Positions 40,327 through 50,758 are shown, counted from the first letter of the stretch. The stretch: DNA of 64,000 bases from Paenibacillus lentus (GCF_003931855.1 NZ_CP034248.1:310001-374000); one strand, 5' to 3'. Translations and numbers: made by a program. Notes: generated by a model not told the origin, from the sequence alone.

Positions 40327-43300
40327 CGTTGTTGCAGCAGCTTCCAAATTACCTGTGCACTCTCGGCGCGGCTCAACTGATCCTTTGGTTCAAATAGATC
40401 GCTGCCCGTGCCCCGCAATATGCCTAATGCAGCTGCCTCTGATACCGCCTGCCTAGCCCATGGAGCAATGCTATGACTGTCCTTGAATGGCATATCGCCA
40501 GTGCTATTTGCACTTCTTGCGCCATTCATCACGGCATAGGCTCTCATTAGCATGACTGCCATCTCCTCACGCGTGATGCCATCCGTGCTGCCAAACGTAC
40601 CGTTCGCGCGTCCCTTCACTATACCTGCTGCATTGGCAGCTGCAATCGCCTCAGCATACCATGCGCTTGAAGGTACGTCGGTGTATGCCATACTATCAGA
40701 AGGATCAAGCATCGACGGATCCAGCTTATGCTCCAGGTTCAGCACTCTAACGAGCATGGCCGTGAACTCCGCTCTCGTTACGCTGGATGCTGGCGCAAAG
40801 ACATCCTCAGAGCCCCCCGCAGTGATTTGTCGAGCTGCCAGTTGCTGAATGGCCTCGCTAGCCCAATATCCGCCGGGAACATCACTAAACATCTTGTCGT
40901 AGCCTGCAAGCGCAAGCTTTCCGAGTGCGCTCAGCCTAGCTGAAACCCCAGCCTCCGACCAACGGGCTCCTGCATAGGACAGCGAACCGGCATCATTAAA
41001 ACGGTATATCCCCAACACACCACGTACCCCTGCCATCGAATCATCGGACGCCGCATTCGCATTAAATTGAATATGCAGCGGCGCGGCATACCTATCCAGC
41101 ATCAATGTTGTCCCGTCCTTGGTCACAACGTACAACGCCAGATCAAACACCTTTCCTTGGGATATAAGTGTAGCACGTTCATGCTGTTCAGCCAGCTTCA
41201 ACAGCCTCTGCCCTTCCTCATCGGCTAAAGGCTGGAAGGAGAAGACGATTTGTGCTCCGTCTAAAATGCGGCTTGAAGCACCCTTCAACGTGCGATTTGA
41301 AGAAGCGCTGTTCAAAGAGCTATCGCCCGAAATCAAGCCGATCAGTTGCCTTACGACAGAAGCTGGTACATCCAGCGTAAACGGTTCCGTCTTCAGGGAA
41401 AGCCCGTTCGTTCCGTCCATAGCAGCAGCGTTCGCCGGCAGCACAAGCTTGCTTTTTCCCGGCTCGGCCATAACCGGAATCACGCCGCTCTGCGGAGTCA
41501 GGTCGTTCACGAACTGTACATCCGCCGGAATTGCTGCACTATCTCCTCCTCCGCTTCCGTCACTTCCACTACGACTTGACGAAGAGGAGGATGATGATCC
41601 GGAATCCCCGTTTCCAGGCTTTGGCGGCTTTTCTTGTTTTGAAGCGGACAGCACAACAGTTCCGCCTTGATCCTTGCCTGGAATAGTTACGAACACTTTG
41701 CCGCTGTCAGCCACCGTGTATTTGCTCTGGCTGTATTCCTCCGTCAAAATCGTTCCTGCTTCGTAGGGTACTGCAAACTCAGCCGTACTGGCCTCCGACT
41801 TCGTATTTAATCCCACGATCACCGCCTCATCTCCATACGTTCTGGAGAATACGACATACCCGCTCTCATCCGACCCGCTCAACTTCGCCCGCGTTCCCTT
41901 AGAAAACACCTTCGAATGCTTAGCACGAATCTGCAACAGCTTGGTGTAATGACCGTGAATATCCATCGCCTCGGCATCGCGCCCATCCACTTTATCCCAA
42001 GGCATGTCATTCCGATTCTCGTTGAATTCGCCAAGATCCATGTCACCGGCCGTACTGCCCGATTGCCCCAATTCCTCACCGTAGTATACGACCGGCTGGC
42101 CTTTGCTCGTCATTTGCAGCGCTGCCGCAACCTTCAGCTTACCGACATCTCCGTCTACATAGTGAGACAGAAACCCACTCTCATCATGGCTGCTCAAAAA
42201 TTGCCCGAACGTCTTATCGCTCGTCAGCATGGCGTTCCGCTGCTGCAAATATGACTCCACGCTATCAATTTGACCATTCACAAAATCTTTGGCTTTATCC
42301 TTAAATTGAAAATCCAATAAAGAATCCATTTGGCCATTCCCTAGAAATCCCCCGGTATTGCCTGGAGATGCCCCAAAATACTCCCCAATCAGCTTGAAGT
42401 CCGGCTTCACCTTCGTCAGCTCATTCTTGAAGGCCATCCAGGTCGTCTCATCGACGTGCTTCACCGTATCTACTCGGAAATAGTCAATCGTATCTCCCCG
42501 ATCGGTGCGCGCCTTGTTCAGCCACCCCACCTGCCATTCAATCAGCTTATCCCTGACCGCGGCTTCTTCTGTCTTGAAGTCCGGCAGTCCGGCAAGTTCG
42601 CCGTGAACCGTATCTGTGCCGCCGTCACGCAGCATACCGGCAAACCTCTCTTGGTCGACGGCTGTCGGGTAACCCGGAACCCCTGCTGACTGATCTGCTT
42701 GCTTCAATCCATATCCGGCATGGTTCAACACTACGTCGACCATAATTTTGATCCCGCGATCATGGGCCTTGTCGATCAGTTCCTTGAAATCGTCAATATC
42801 ACCAAGATGCTCATCCATGATTTCGAAGTTTTTAGCCCAGTAGCCATGGTAGCCAAATTGCGGCCCGCTCTTGCCATAACGAACATCAAAATCGATATTG
42901 TCTACAATCGGCGTAATCCAAATCGTGTTAATCCCCAGTTCATCCAAATAATCAAGCTTCTCGATAATTCCCCGGATATCACCTCCATGATAGGCTTCCG
43001 GCTGATCAGGATTAAAGCTTCCCGGAATATGGTTTGGATTGTCATTACTTGAATCGCCATTATAGAAACGGTCTGTCAGCAAAAAGTAAATTCTCGCCTC
43101 ATCCCAGTCGAAATCCAGCGGCGAGTTCCCCGTTCTCGCTTGTACTGTAATTTTGACTGTACCGTGATGCTTGTTGCCGTACTCATCAATAACCGTCAGT
43201 CCGATAGTTTTAACACCCGCTGTAACGTGATCCGCAACGGAAATCGTCCGTTCCAGCAACTGCGGGTCAATAACTTCTTTAGCCCCGCCACCGAGCTCCC

Positions 43301-46300
43301 TTAAATCCGCATAAGCCTCGCGCAGCTTCACGCCTTCATCCCCGGATACTCTCAGCGCTAGTACTGCATTCTCATGGTAGGCGATCGTTCCATTCAGGCT
43401 TGCAGGGGACACCTCCCCTTGAATGTGCAGCTCTGGCTTCAGGAACTCAACCACGGAGCGATTGCCTTCGCGCTGCGGATTTTTCTCGTCCAGAACAACA
43501 CTGTCGCGGTCATTATGGGTAACCGTAAAATCATAATAATACTTACCCGGCTCGACATTTTTCAAGGTATACACGAAATACTCATTCTTCGCATCATAGA
43601 TCATCTCGTAGCTATGCTCATCCTGCCCCGAAGAAACATTTAGCTTCACGCCGGATATATTGGACATCGCATCTTGCCGGAAAAGACGGTCATCCCGGTA
43701 ATAGAAAATAATATGTCCTTCGTTCAATTCCGGTCCGTTTACCTCTGGCAGTATATCCATCTCCATGACCATGCTTTGCACATTCACCTTCACAAAGGTC
43801 TGTCCGGTTCCGATTGGAATATTCCGATCATCGGGAATGTCCTGCTTTGCCGTGCTCCAGTCGGTGCCTTTGCGGACAACAAAACCGACAGAGCTGCTGT
43901 CCGGGGCAGTCTCGATATTGGCGATCGCAACGCCGTCCCTAACAGTGAAATCCACCTGTCCATCGCTCACGCCCCCGGTTCCCCAAATCCAGAGGTTCCA
44001 ATCTTCATAATTCTGATCCGGACGTGTATAGCGCAGTTGTACCATTTTCTTAACGAAACCCAGAACCTTCAGTTGCTTCTCTGCCTTAAGCTCTCCAATC
44101 TGAGCCGTGATCGTCACAGTGCCTGGCTTGATTCCCTTGACTTCACCAGTCGCACTGACGGTTGCAATAGATGGATCCGAGCTGCTCCAAGCTAAAGCTT
44201 TGCCTTTCAATGGCTGACCGAATTGATCCTGCAGTGTTGCACTTATAAACGTGGACTGCGTAGCATAGACTTCGCTCGCACCCGTTAACGCAAGCTTAGT
44301 TGGATGCAGCGTACCGACCTGTACCGTGGAAGAGGCCTGAACGTGGCCGACGGTTGCTGTAATCGTTGCCGTTCCTGCCGATTCGGCACGGATCAATCCT
44401 CTCTCGCTTACTGTGGCCACCGTACTGTCGGAAGTGCTCCACTCGATGCTTGCTCCCGTCATCGGGTTGCCCTTCTGGTCGCGAACAACGGCCGTCATCG
44501 AGCGAATCATGCCTGGTTCCAGTCCTATGGTGTCAGGAGTCAGGTCAATCTTGCTCACCTCCGGCGTGTACACGGTTTCTTCGTCGTACAGCACCATCAT
44601 CGACAATCCGGCAACCTGGACACTGCCTGTCACCGGAGCACCCAGCTTCGTCGTCCCGGCAGCCCGGTCATTAACAACGATGTTCCAGGCTGAGCCGCCG
44701 GGAAGCGCTACGGTCTGAGCCGTCTGATTGGCGTTGTAAATGACGACGATATTGTTCCAGGTGTCACCGTTTGCATAATTTTTCAATTGAAATGACACGA
44801 TGTTACCATCGCTCTTCAATACCTGCAAATGGTTGGCGATGGCTTCCTTGGAATTCATCCGGAAGGCCGGATGGCTTTGGCGCAGCTCAATCAAGCCTTG
44901 ATAATAGTCGAATACCGGCTTGAATTTGTCCTTGTTCTCCCAGCGAATCTGATTGATCGCATCCGGGCTTCGGTAGCTATTATGATCGCCGTATTTGGTA
45001 CGCAGAAATTCGTCGCCTGCATGCAGGAACGGTATCCCCTGCGAAGTTAATACAATTCCATTCGCCAGCAACGAGCGCCGCACCGTCTCATTATCCAATA
45101 CATCATTGCCCGCTCCAACATATTTGTAGGGCTGGGCGGCAGCGACCGCATTCTCGATGCTTCCTCCGCTCTCCAGTACGCCGTCCCGAATATTCAGCAT
45201 ACCAAGATCAGCGTCTAGCCCTTGGGTTCTAACAATTTTATCCCATAAATTCAAATTGTCATGCGCGATAACATAGTTCACTGCCTCCGATGGCATCACC
45301 GCGAAGGAATCTGTCGCGCCTTTGATTCCTGTGACAATAGCAGCTTCCTGGCCGGGCTCTCCCGTGGCAAAGCCCTTGCCTGCTCCGTCGCTATCCCCTT
45401 TAATTGCACCGCGGAAATCATCATTAAATACGGCAAACCCCTTATTTTGCTGCATCCCTTTGATCGTCTTCAGGTTTTGCGGCAGTGGCGTCGGGCCCAT
45501 ATCCCATGGCTCACCATACACGATCAGCTCGGGAGCCACCTCCTGGTGCAGTTCATTCGTCACCTCGGTCATCGTTTCGATATCGATGAGTCCCATCAGG
45601 TCAAAGCGAAAACCGTCTACGCCGTATTCTTGGGCCCAATATTTTACGGAATCACGGATATACTTGCGAACCATCGGGCGTTCCGAGGCAATTTCATTGC
45701 CTACTCCTGTAGCGTTGGAATACGTGCCCGCGTCTGTCGTCCGATAATAATAACCCGGGACAATTCGATTAAAAGGTCCGTCTTCAATCGAGAAAGTATG
45801 ATTATATACGACATCCATCACGACGCCGATGCCTTCATCGTGCAGGCTCTGCACCATTTCCTTGAATTCGCGTATTCTCGCCGCAGGATCACTTGGATTA
45901 CTGGAATATGCCCCTTCAGGCACATTGTAGTTTTGTGGATCGTATCCCCAGTTGTATTTTGGAGCAACAGAGGCTGGATCGTCCACGGCTAGTTCATTAA
46001 CCGTCTTGAAATCATAGGCCGGCAGCAAATGCACATGCGTGACCCCAAGTGATTTTAGATGATCGATTCCCGTGGGAAGTCCCTGGGACGTTGTCGTTCC
46101 TTTCTCCGTAAAAGCCTTATATTTTCCTTTATGCGACATTCCAGAGTCTGGACTGATGGAGAAGTCGCGAATGTGCAGCTCATATAGCACTGCATCGGTA
46201 GGCTGAATTAGCGTTGGTTTGTTCTCCGGTGTCCAGGTTGCAGGATTCGTATCCCGCAAATCAATGATGGCAGTACGCTGTCCATTTGCCGAGACGGCGA

Positions 46301-48449
46301 CCGCATATGGATCTACCGCATAATTGACCGTGCCATCCGCAAACTCTACCTTGTACATATAAAATTGTCCTTTTAAATCGCCGGATACCGTCCCCGACCA
46401 TACCCCGTTTGCTGCACGGCTCAGTACACGCTCCGTTCCGCCCGAATGATCTGTCACGAGACCGTTCTCGTTATAATCGCCTGAACTGCTGTATAGCGAC
46501 ACACTCACTTTCGTTGCAGTTGGCGCCCATAACTTGAACGTACTGCCTACCGTGGTATAGGTTAGACCCAAATCTCCTCCGGCGTAATAAAAGGATGGAT
46601 CATCCAATATTTTGCGCATCGTCACCGGGGTAGGCGCAAAGTTGGCTGTCTCTACCGTATAAGCATGGGTTACGTCAAACTCTTGCGGGTTAGCTATCGT
46701 GATTCTGAGCTTACGATCACTTATTTTGACGGCATTCACCGATAACTTCCTGTTTCCATCCGTTATATCCGTTAACTCCATTGTGCTTAGATCCGCATCC
46801 GCCACTTCGCTGCTGGCCTCAGCGATTAACGTATCTAGGCTGTCCGCCATCACAGCGCTGAACCTCGGTGAAGTATCCGGTCTCGCAAAATATACCTTTG
46901 GATCGTTCTCCACCAGGTACACGTCAGTGGTAGTTTGGCCCGCAGGCATTTCAACCTTGCGATCCATTTCCTGCGCGCTCCAGTCGTTATCCGGAGTACT
47001 CAAACGTGTCAGGACTCCGATCTTCGGCGAAGCTGACGTATATACGCCAACTGCAAAGCCGTCGGCATCCACACCTGTAAACGGGTAGCTGCTGCCATCC
47101 TGTCCTTCAGGCCAAATCCACATATTCCAGTCACTCTGCTCGTCGTCATAACGATAATAATGCAGATTGAAGGTGTACAGATCCGATACTACGGTTATTT
47201 CCTTCTCGCTGCTTCGCCCATCATGCTCAGCAACAATCGTAAATTTCTTTACGATCGTATCGTCCGCGATGACAAGCTTCCCTTCGGATATCGCCACCCC
47301 GGTCAAGTCGCTCTCCTTCAAGGACCACTGCGGGGACACCTCTGCTGTCGTGCCATCCGTTCGAACGAGCGTAGCTGTTAATTCTGTCGAGCTTCCCTTT
47401 CCGACCGTATCCGCTAGCCCGATTTGAATACCTGGAACGTGCAGAACCGAATTGCCTTCGCTTTGCAACGGATTTAACGGGTCTGCAAAACTCTCATCCC
47501 AATTCAAACGACTTGCATTGAATTTATATGGATAAGAGCCCGGCGACAGGAGCATCGTGGCTGAGAACACGCCCTTTGCGTCCATAGACATTGCTTCGCT
47601 CTTATCCAGAGACCAGCCATTCATGGAGCCGATAACATAAAGCTCGTTCCCTGTATGAGTGTTGTTATTGAAGGTCACGGTGCCATCGTCATGAATAACA
47701 GGGCTGGCAAGAATATGATCAACGACCTTCAATTCCAATTCTGTTGCAATATTTTCATAGACAGCCGATATAACTGCACGCGCTCCAGTCGCTGCATGAT
47801 CAGCAACCTTCACTTTTCCGCCAGTTACAGAAATCACTCCAGGTTGACTGGATGACCATTCGGCATTGTCCGTTAAATCCACGACTGTGCCATCCGCAAG
47901 AATTCTGACGGCTTTCAAGTCTATGGATTGCCCTTGGCTCACTTCTTTTCTAGGAGGATGCCCCGCGGCATCCCGCATGCTTAAGCTATAAATCGCGGAA
48001 TTCACGCTAATCTTGGACATGTTGCGGGGATCGGCGTAAGAAGCATTCCAATCTCCCTCTGCTGTCGAAAATTTATATTCAACAACTCCCTTATTGGCGA
48101 TGAAATCCGTCTTCGGAATAGTGTATGAATATACGCTCAGCTCGGTTCCATTCTCGTTGTAAGTGCTTACTTTTGTCATTTCAACGAAGCTATTCCAGCG
48201 GGAGGCGCTAAAGTTACCTACCACGTACAGGCTCCCCGCTTCCGTAATCCCAGTTACAGTTACGGAACCGTCCTCTTGGAACAAAGGACTGTGCAGTTCA
48301 TTCTGCTCTCCCTGGAGGACGGCGAACGATGACGGTGAACTGGATGGTGAATTAGCTTTACCAAACGCTTGACCGATTCCCATCAGGTTAACGACCATTA
48401 ACATAACCAGAAATACTGTAACCAAGCGAACTGACTTTCGATTAGCCAT
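40320..48449 (-). CDS. Giant cell-wall-anchored amylopullulanase, 2709 aa
   Basis: Signal peptide (VFLVMLMVVNLMGIGQAFG|KA). Residues about 55-420: two starch-binding-like beta domains and Ig-like domains. About 425-540: CBM41 (YTFNLHYYRYDDEQSDWNMW). About 625-735: CBM48. About 745-1200: type I pullulanase GH13_14 with YNWGYDP (about 831), GFRFDLMG, VYGEPWD and VIAHDN. About 1296-1465: two Big2 domains. About 1470-1565: second CBM41. About 1780-2265: alpha-amylase GH13 with DYFRVDTVKH, LIGEYFG and LSSHDESG. A Ser/Gly linker (about 2275-2300), an unassigned domain, then three SLH domains (about 2515-2706). All six catalytic carboxylates are present. It cuts alpha-1,6 and alpha-1,4 bonds of starch at the cell surface. 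Confidence 0.95.
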   Translation of the reverse strand: MANRKSVRLVTVFLVMLMVVNLMGIGQAFGKANSPSSSPSSFAVLQGEQNELHSPLFQEDGSVTVTGITEAGSLYVVGNFSASRWNSFVEMTKVSTYNENGTELSVYSYTIPKTDFIANKGVVEYKFSTAEGDWNASYADPRNMSKISVNSAIYSLSMRDAAGHPPRKEVSQGQSIDLKAVRILADGTVVDLTDNAEWSSSQPGVISVTGGKVKVADHAATGARAVISAVYENIATELELKVVDHILASPVIHDDGTVTFNNNTHTGNELYVIGSMNGWSLDKSEAMSMDAKGVFSATMLLSPGSYPYKFNASRLNWDESFADPLNPLQSEGNSVLHVPGIQIGLADTVGKGSSTELTATLVRTDGTTAEVSPQWSLKESDLTGVAISEGKLVIADDTIVKKFTIVAEHDGRSSEKEITVVSDLYTFNLHYYRYDDEQSDWNMWIWPEGQDGSSYPFTGVDADGFAVGVYTSASPKIGVLTRLSTPDNDWSAQEMDRKVEMPAGQTTTDVYLVENDPKVYFARPDTSPRFSAVMADSLDTLIAEASSEVADADLSTMELTDITDGNRKLSVNAVKISDRKLRITIANPQEFDVTHAYTVETANFAPTPVTMRKILDDPSFYYAGGDLGLTYTTVGSTFKLWAPTATKVSVSLYSSSGDYNENGLVTDHSGGTERVLSRAANGVWSGTVSGDLKGQFYMYKVEFADGTVNYAVDPYAVAVSANGQRTAIIDLRDTNPATWTPENKPTLIQPTDAVLYELHIRDFSISPDSGMSHKGKYKAFTEKGTTTSQGLPTGIDHLKSLGVTHVHLLPAYDFKTVNELAVDDPASVAPKYNWGYDPQNYNVPEGAYSSNPSDPAARIREFKEMVQSLHDEGIGVVMDVVYNHTFSIEDGPFNRIVPGYYYRTTDAGTYSNATGVGNEIASERPMVRKYIRDSVKYWAQEYGVDGFRFDLMGLIDIETMTEVTNELHQEVAPELIVYGEPWDMGPTPLPQNLKTIKGMQQNKGFAVFNDDFRGAIKGDSDGAGKGFATGEPGQEAAIVTGIKGATDSFAVMPSEAVNYVIAHDNLNLWDKIVRTQGLDADLGMLNIRDGVLESGGSIENAVAAAQPYKYVGAGNDVLDNETVRRSLLANGIVLTSQGIPFLHAGDEFLRTKYGDHNSYRSPDAINQIRWENKDKFKPVFDYYQGLIELRQSHPAFRMNSKEAIANHLQVLKSDGNIVSFQLKNYANGDTWNNIVVIYNANQTAQTVALPGGSAWNIVVNDRAAGTTKLGAPVTGSVQVAGLSMMVLYDEETVYTPEVSKIDLTPDTIGLEPGMIRSMTAVVRDQKGNPMTGASIEWSTSDSTVATVSERGLIRAESAGTATITATVGHVQASSTVQVGTLHPTKLALTGASEVYATQSTFISATLQDQFGQPLKGKALAWSSSDPSIATVSATGEVKGIKPGTVTITAQIGELKAEKQLKVLGFVKKMVQLRYTRPDQNYEDWNLWIWGTGGVSDGQVDFTVRDGVAIANIETAPDSSSVGFVVRKGTDWSTAKQDIPDDRNIPIGTGQTFVKVNVQSMVMEMDILPEVNGPELNEGHIIFYYRDDRLFRQDAMSNISGVKLNVSSGQDEHSYEMIYDAKNEYFVYTLKNVEPGKYYYDFTVTHNDRDSVVLDEKNPQREGNRSVVEFLKPELHIQGEVSPASLNGTIAYHENAVLALRVSGDEGVKLREAYADLRELGGGAKEVIDPQLLERTISVADHVTAGVKTIGLTVIDEYGNKHHGTVKITVQARTGNSPLDFDWDEARIYFLLTDRFYNGDSSNDNPNHIPGSFNPDQPEAYHGGDIRGIIEKLDYLDELGINTIWITPIVDNIDFDVRYGKSGPQFGYHGYWAKNFEIMDEHLGDIDDFKELIDKAHDRGIKIMVDVVLNHAGYGLKQADQSAGVPGYPTAVDQERFAGMLRDGGTDTVHGELAGLPDFKTEEAAVRDKLIEWQVGWLNKARTDRGDTIDYFRVDTVKHVDETTWMAFKNELTKVKPDFKLIGEYFGASPGNTGGFLGNGQMDSLLDFQFKDKAKDFVNGQIDSVESYLQQRNAMLTSDKTFGQFLSSHDESGFLSHYVDGDVGKLKVAAALQMTSKGQPVVYYGEELGQSGSTAGDMDLGEFNENRNDMPWDKVDGRDAEAMDIHGHYTKLLQIRAKHSKVFSKGTRAKLSGSDESGYVVFSRTYGDEAVIVGLNTKSEASTAEFAVPYEAGTILTEEYSQSKYTVADSGKVFVTIPGKDQGGTVVLSASKQEKPPKPGNGDSGSSSSSSSSRSGSDGSGGGDSAAIPADVQFVNDLTPQSGVIPVMAEPGKSKLVLPANAAAMDGTNGLSLKTEPFTLDVPASVVRQLIGLISGDSSLNSASSNRTLKGASSRILDGAQIVFSFQPLADEEGQRLLKLAEQHERATLISQGKVFDLALYVVTKDGTTLMLDRYAAPLHIQFNANAASDDSMAGVRGVLGIYRFNDAGSLSYAGARWSEAGVSARLSALGKLALAGYDKMFSDVPGGYWASEAIQQLAARQITAGGSEDVFAPASSVTRAEFTAMLVRVLNLEHKLDPSMLDPSDSMAYTDVPSSAWYAEAIAAANAAGIVKGRANGTFGSTDGITREEMAVMLMRAYAVMNGARSANSTGDMPFKDSHSIAPWARQAVSEAAALGILRGTGSDLFEPKDQLSRAESAQVIWKLLQQRQ

Positions 48450-48462
48450 GTAAGCGTTGACC
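48449..48462. promoter_or_regulatory. cre-like site at the amylopullulanase start codon
   Basis: TGTAAGCGTTGACC matches the CcpA consensus TGNAARCGNNNNCA in all defined positions but the last. It overlaps the initiation codon, so a bound repressor would act as a roadblock. Confidence 0.4.
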
Positions 48463-48539
48463 CCTTTCTAGTCAATAAAATATGAAACTGAAACAGGATT
48501 AAGTTCTTTTCCGTTTGGAGCAGGGTGTAACGGAAGGGA

Positions 48540-49125
48540 ATGTGGACGATTTTTCGTACACAATCCTGCATTTGGCCGCTGAACGAGCCGGTGTGGACGA
48601 TTGTTCGTACACATTCCTGCATTTGGCCGCTGAACGAGCCAGTGTGGACGTTTGTTCGTACACATTCATGCATTTGGCCGCTGAACGAGCGATTGTGGAT
48701 GTTTTTTCGTACACATTCATGCATTTGGCCGCTGAACGAGCGATTGTGGACGTTTGTTCGTACACATTCATGCATTTGGCCGCTGAACGAGCGATTGTGG
48801 ACGTTTTTTCGTACACAATCCTGCATTTGGCCGCTGAACGAGCGATTGTGGATGTTTTTTCGTACACAATCCTGCATTTGGCCGCTGAACGAGCGATTGT
48901 GGACGTTTTTTCGTACACATTCCTGCATTTGGCCGCTGAACGAGCGATTGTGGACGTTTGTTCGTACACATTCCTGCATTTGGCCGCTGAACGAGCGATT
49001 GTGGACGTTTGTTCGTACACAATCCTGCATTTGGCCGCTGAACGAGCGATTGTGGACGTTTTTTCGTACACATTCCTGCATTTGGCCGCTGAACGAGCGA
49101 TTGTGGACGTTTTTTCGTACACATT
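48540..49125. repeat. 51-bp minisatellite, 11 full copies
   Basis: Unit: ATTGTGGACGTTTTTTCG, then TACACAATCCTGCATTTGGC, then CGCTGAACGAGCG. Variants affect three or four positions only (GTTTG/GTTTT, ACAATCC/ACATTCC/ACATTCA). Each unit contains two small hairpins, TTGTG.ACG/CGT.CACAA and CGCT/AGCG. The array lies upstream of the amylopullulanase gene. Because 51 is divisible by three, several frames stay open across it, but none has a ribosome site. A 7-bp repeat (ACACATT, three copies) follows at 49117. Confidence 0.95.
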
Positions 49126-49238
49126 ACACATTACACATTCCCCTCTACCGGACTGAGATGCTGCTTAACAGAACTGCTCAATCTTATGAACGCAAATCGT
49201 CAAAAAAGCAGCCATATGAATAAAATTATTTCGAGTTA

Positions 49239-49413
49239 TGTAAGCGTACACTCCCCTTTCCGCGCCCCTATTTACATCAAATTGAAACTTTTTGTGCAAT
49301 CGTTAGCACTAATTTTAAAAATATGTTTCAGCTATGACTCCCAAAATTATGTAAGCGCTATATCGGCATCACCACTATAACTTAAGCGTTTAACTTATTT
49401 AAAACGTTTGCAT
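49239..49413. promoter_or_regulatory. Cluster of LacI/CcpA-type operators between amylopullulanase and malR
   Basis: TGTAAGCGTACACT (49239-49252), TGTAAGCGCTATAT (49350-49363), CTTAAGCGTTTAAC (49381-49394) and TTTAAAACGTTTGCA (about 49399-49412). All have a CG centre between AA and TT-like arms. The 49.1-49.6 kb stretch has no gene and probably holds promoters for both divergent genes. Confidence 0.5.
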
Positions 49414-49602
49414 CAGCCGTTTTTCGTAGTTATTTTAAATATTTCGTTGTTTTTCTTCGTATTTCTCATGTTATCGTTTATATTCAATTTTTGTATTATT
49501 GGCGCATATATTCCAAAAAAATGAGCAGCATATCTCTGAATATCCCACTTTGTCGGGGTTTATCTATTTACTTTCTCTGATCTTTCGATTAAGATTACAA
49601 TG

Positions 49603-49619
49603 TAAAGCAAACGGTTCCA
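49603..49619 (+). promoter_or_regulatory. Operator-like site just upstream of the LacI regulator
   Basis: TAAAGCAAACGGTTCCA carries the CAAACGGTT core, 13 bp before ATG 49632 and next to its AGGAGG. This would allow autoregulation. Confidence 0.45.
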
Positions 49620-49631
49620 CAGGAGGTTATT

Positions 49632-50663
49632 ATGGCTGTAACCATTAAAGATGTTGCTAGAAAGGCCGGAGTATCTCCTTCCACCGTGTCCCGGGTGCTG
49701 TCCAATCATCCAAGAATCAGCACGGAGACTTCTCAAAAAGTAAAGGCGATTATGGAGCAGCTTGGCTACCATCCCAACATTATGGCGAAAAGCCTGGTAT
49801 CCAAGACAACGAACAGCATTTGCATCATGCTGCCTAAATCAGCCGAGGAATTGTTCTCCAATTACTTTTTTATGGAGCTGATCCGCGGCATTGTCACCCA
49901 GGCAAGTCGTTTGGGATATGATGTACTCATCAGCTCTGGAGCAAATGAGAAGGAAGAGGTCGAAGGCGTCTCTAGACTTCTTAACGGCCGCCGGGTCGAT
50001 GGAGTCATCCTCCTCTATTCCAGGACAAATGATCCTGTCGTCGATTTTCTGCATGAAAATAACCATCCCTTCGTTCTGATCGGACGGAGTGATCAGTATC
50101 CTGATATATTGTCCGTAGATACCGACAACGTTCAGGCATCCTATGATGCGACCAAGCACTTAATTTCACTTGGACATGAACGTATTGGATTTGTAAGCGG
50201 ACCACCGGAGCTTGTCGTTTCCAAGGATCGGTTGAAAGGTTACATGCAGGCACTTGCAGATGCCGGGTTAGAATCCCATCCTGAATGGATTGTCGAAGGA
50301 GAATTCCTACAAGAAAGCGGCTACCGGGCCATGTCGTTTTTCATGAATCTTCCGAATCGCCCGACTGCGCTCGTTCTGATCGATGATGTCGTCGCCTTTG
50401 GAATATTGCGGGGCTTGCATGAGCTTAAATATAATGTGCCCGAAGACTTGTGTCTGGTGAGCTTTAACAACATACCTTTATCCGAATTGTCGACGCCGCC
50501 ATTGAGCAGTATTGATATCGGCATTTACAATTTGGGATATACTGCTTCCCAGGTACTGATCCAGTCGATCAAAAATAATCAGGATGCCTCCTATCAGAAG
50601 CGCCAGATTATACCGCATCGGCTGATGATCCGCGAATCTTCCATCCATTCCGTTCGCTCATAG
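49632..50663 (+). CDS. malR: LacI-family maltose operon regulator, MalR-like
   Basis: 343 residues. N-terminal helix-turn-helix VTIKDVARKAGVSPSTVSRV followed by the hinge helix, then the periplasmic-binding-protein-like sensor with FFMELIRGIVTQASRLGYDV, VDGVILLYSRTNDPV, DRLKGYMQALADAGLE and LCLVSFNNIPLSELSTPPLS. Position beside maltose phosphorylase and divergent from the surface amylopullulanase matches the MalR/YvdE locus of Bacillus. It probably represses the regulon until maltose or a derivative binds. AGGAGG before ATG; terminator at 50759. Confidence 0.85.
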   Translation: MAVTIKDVARKAGVSPSTVSRVLSNHPRISTETSQKVKAIMEQLGYHPNIMAKSLVSKTTNSICIMLPKSAEELFSNYFFMELIRGIVTQASRLGYDVLISSGANEKEEVEGVSRLLNGRRVDGVILLYSRTNDPVVDFLHENNHPFVLIGRSDQYPDILSVDTDNVQASYDATKHLISLGHERIGFVSGPPELVVSKDRLKGYMQALADAGLESHPEWIVEGEFLQESGYRAMSFFMNLPNRPTALVLIDDVVAFGILRGLHELKYNVPEDLCLVSFNNIPLSELSTPPLSSIDIGIYNLGYTASQVLIQSIKNNQDASYQKRQIIPHRLMIRESSIHSVRS

Positions 50664-50758
50664 ACGGGGGACACGAAGGATTACGGAAGGATTCATAAAG
50701 CATTATCCACGAAGATAGGGCTGAGCTTAGCTTTCATAAAGTGTAAGCTCTATCTTCT

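Noticed and set aside
40114..40456. Leu/Cys-rich repeat proteins on the plus strand
   Set aside because: Products of the 17-bp tandem repeat read in three frames, overlapping a perfect bidirectional terminator; no ribosome site.
45261..45992. Antisense frame of 243 codons opposite the pullulanase domain
   Set aside because: It lies over catalytic residues of the real gene, has no ribosome site and no recognisable motif.
48540..49125. CRISPR array
   Set aside because: The repetition is head-to-tail with no unique spacers, and no cas genes are present.
48499..49223. Long open frames of 210-227 codons on both strands with 17-residue repeats
   Set aside because: They only reflect the 51-bp minisatellite, whose unit is divisible by three. 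There is no ribosome site, and several frames are open at once.
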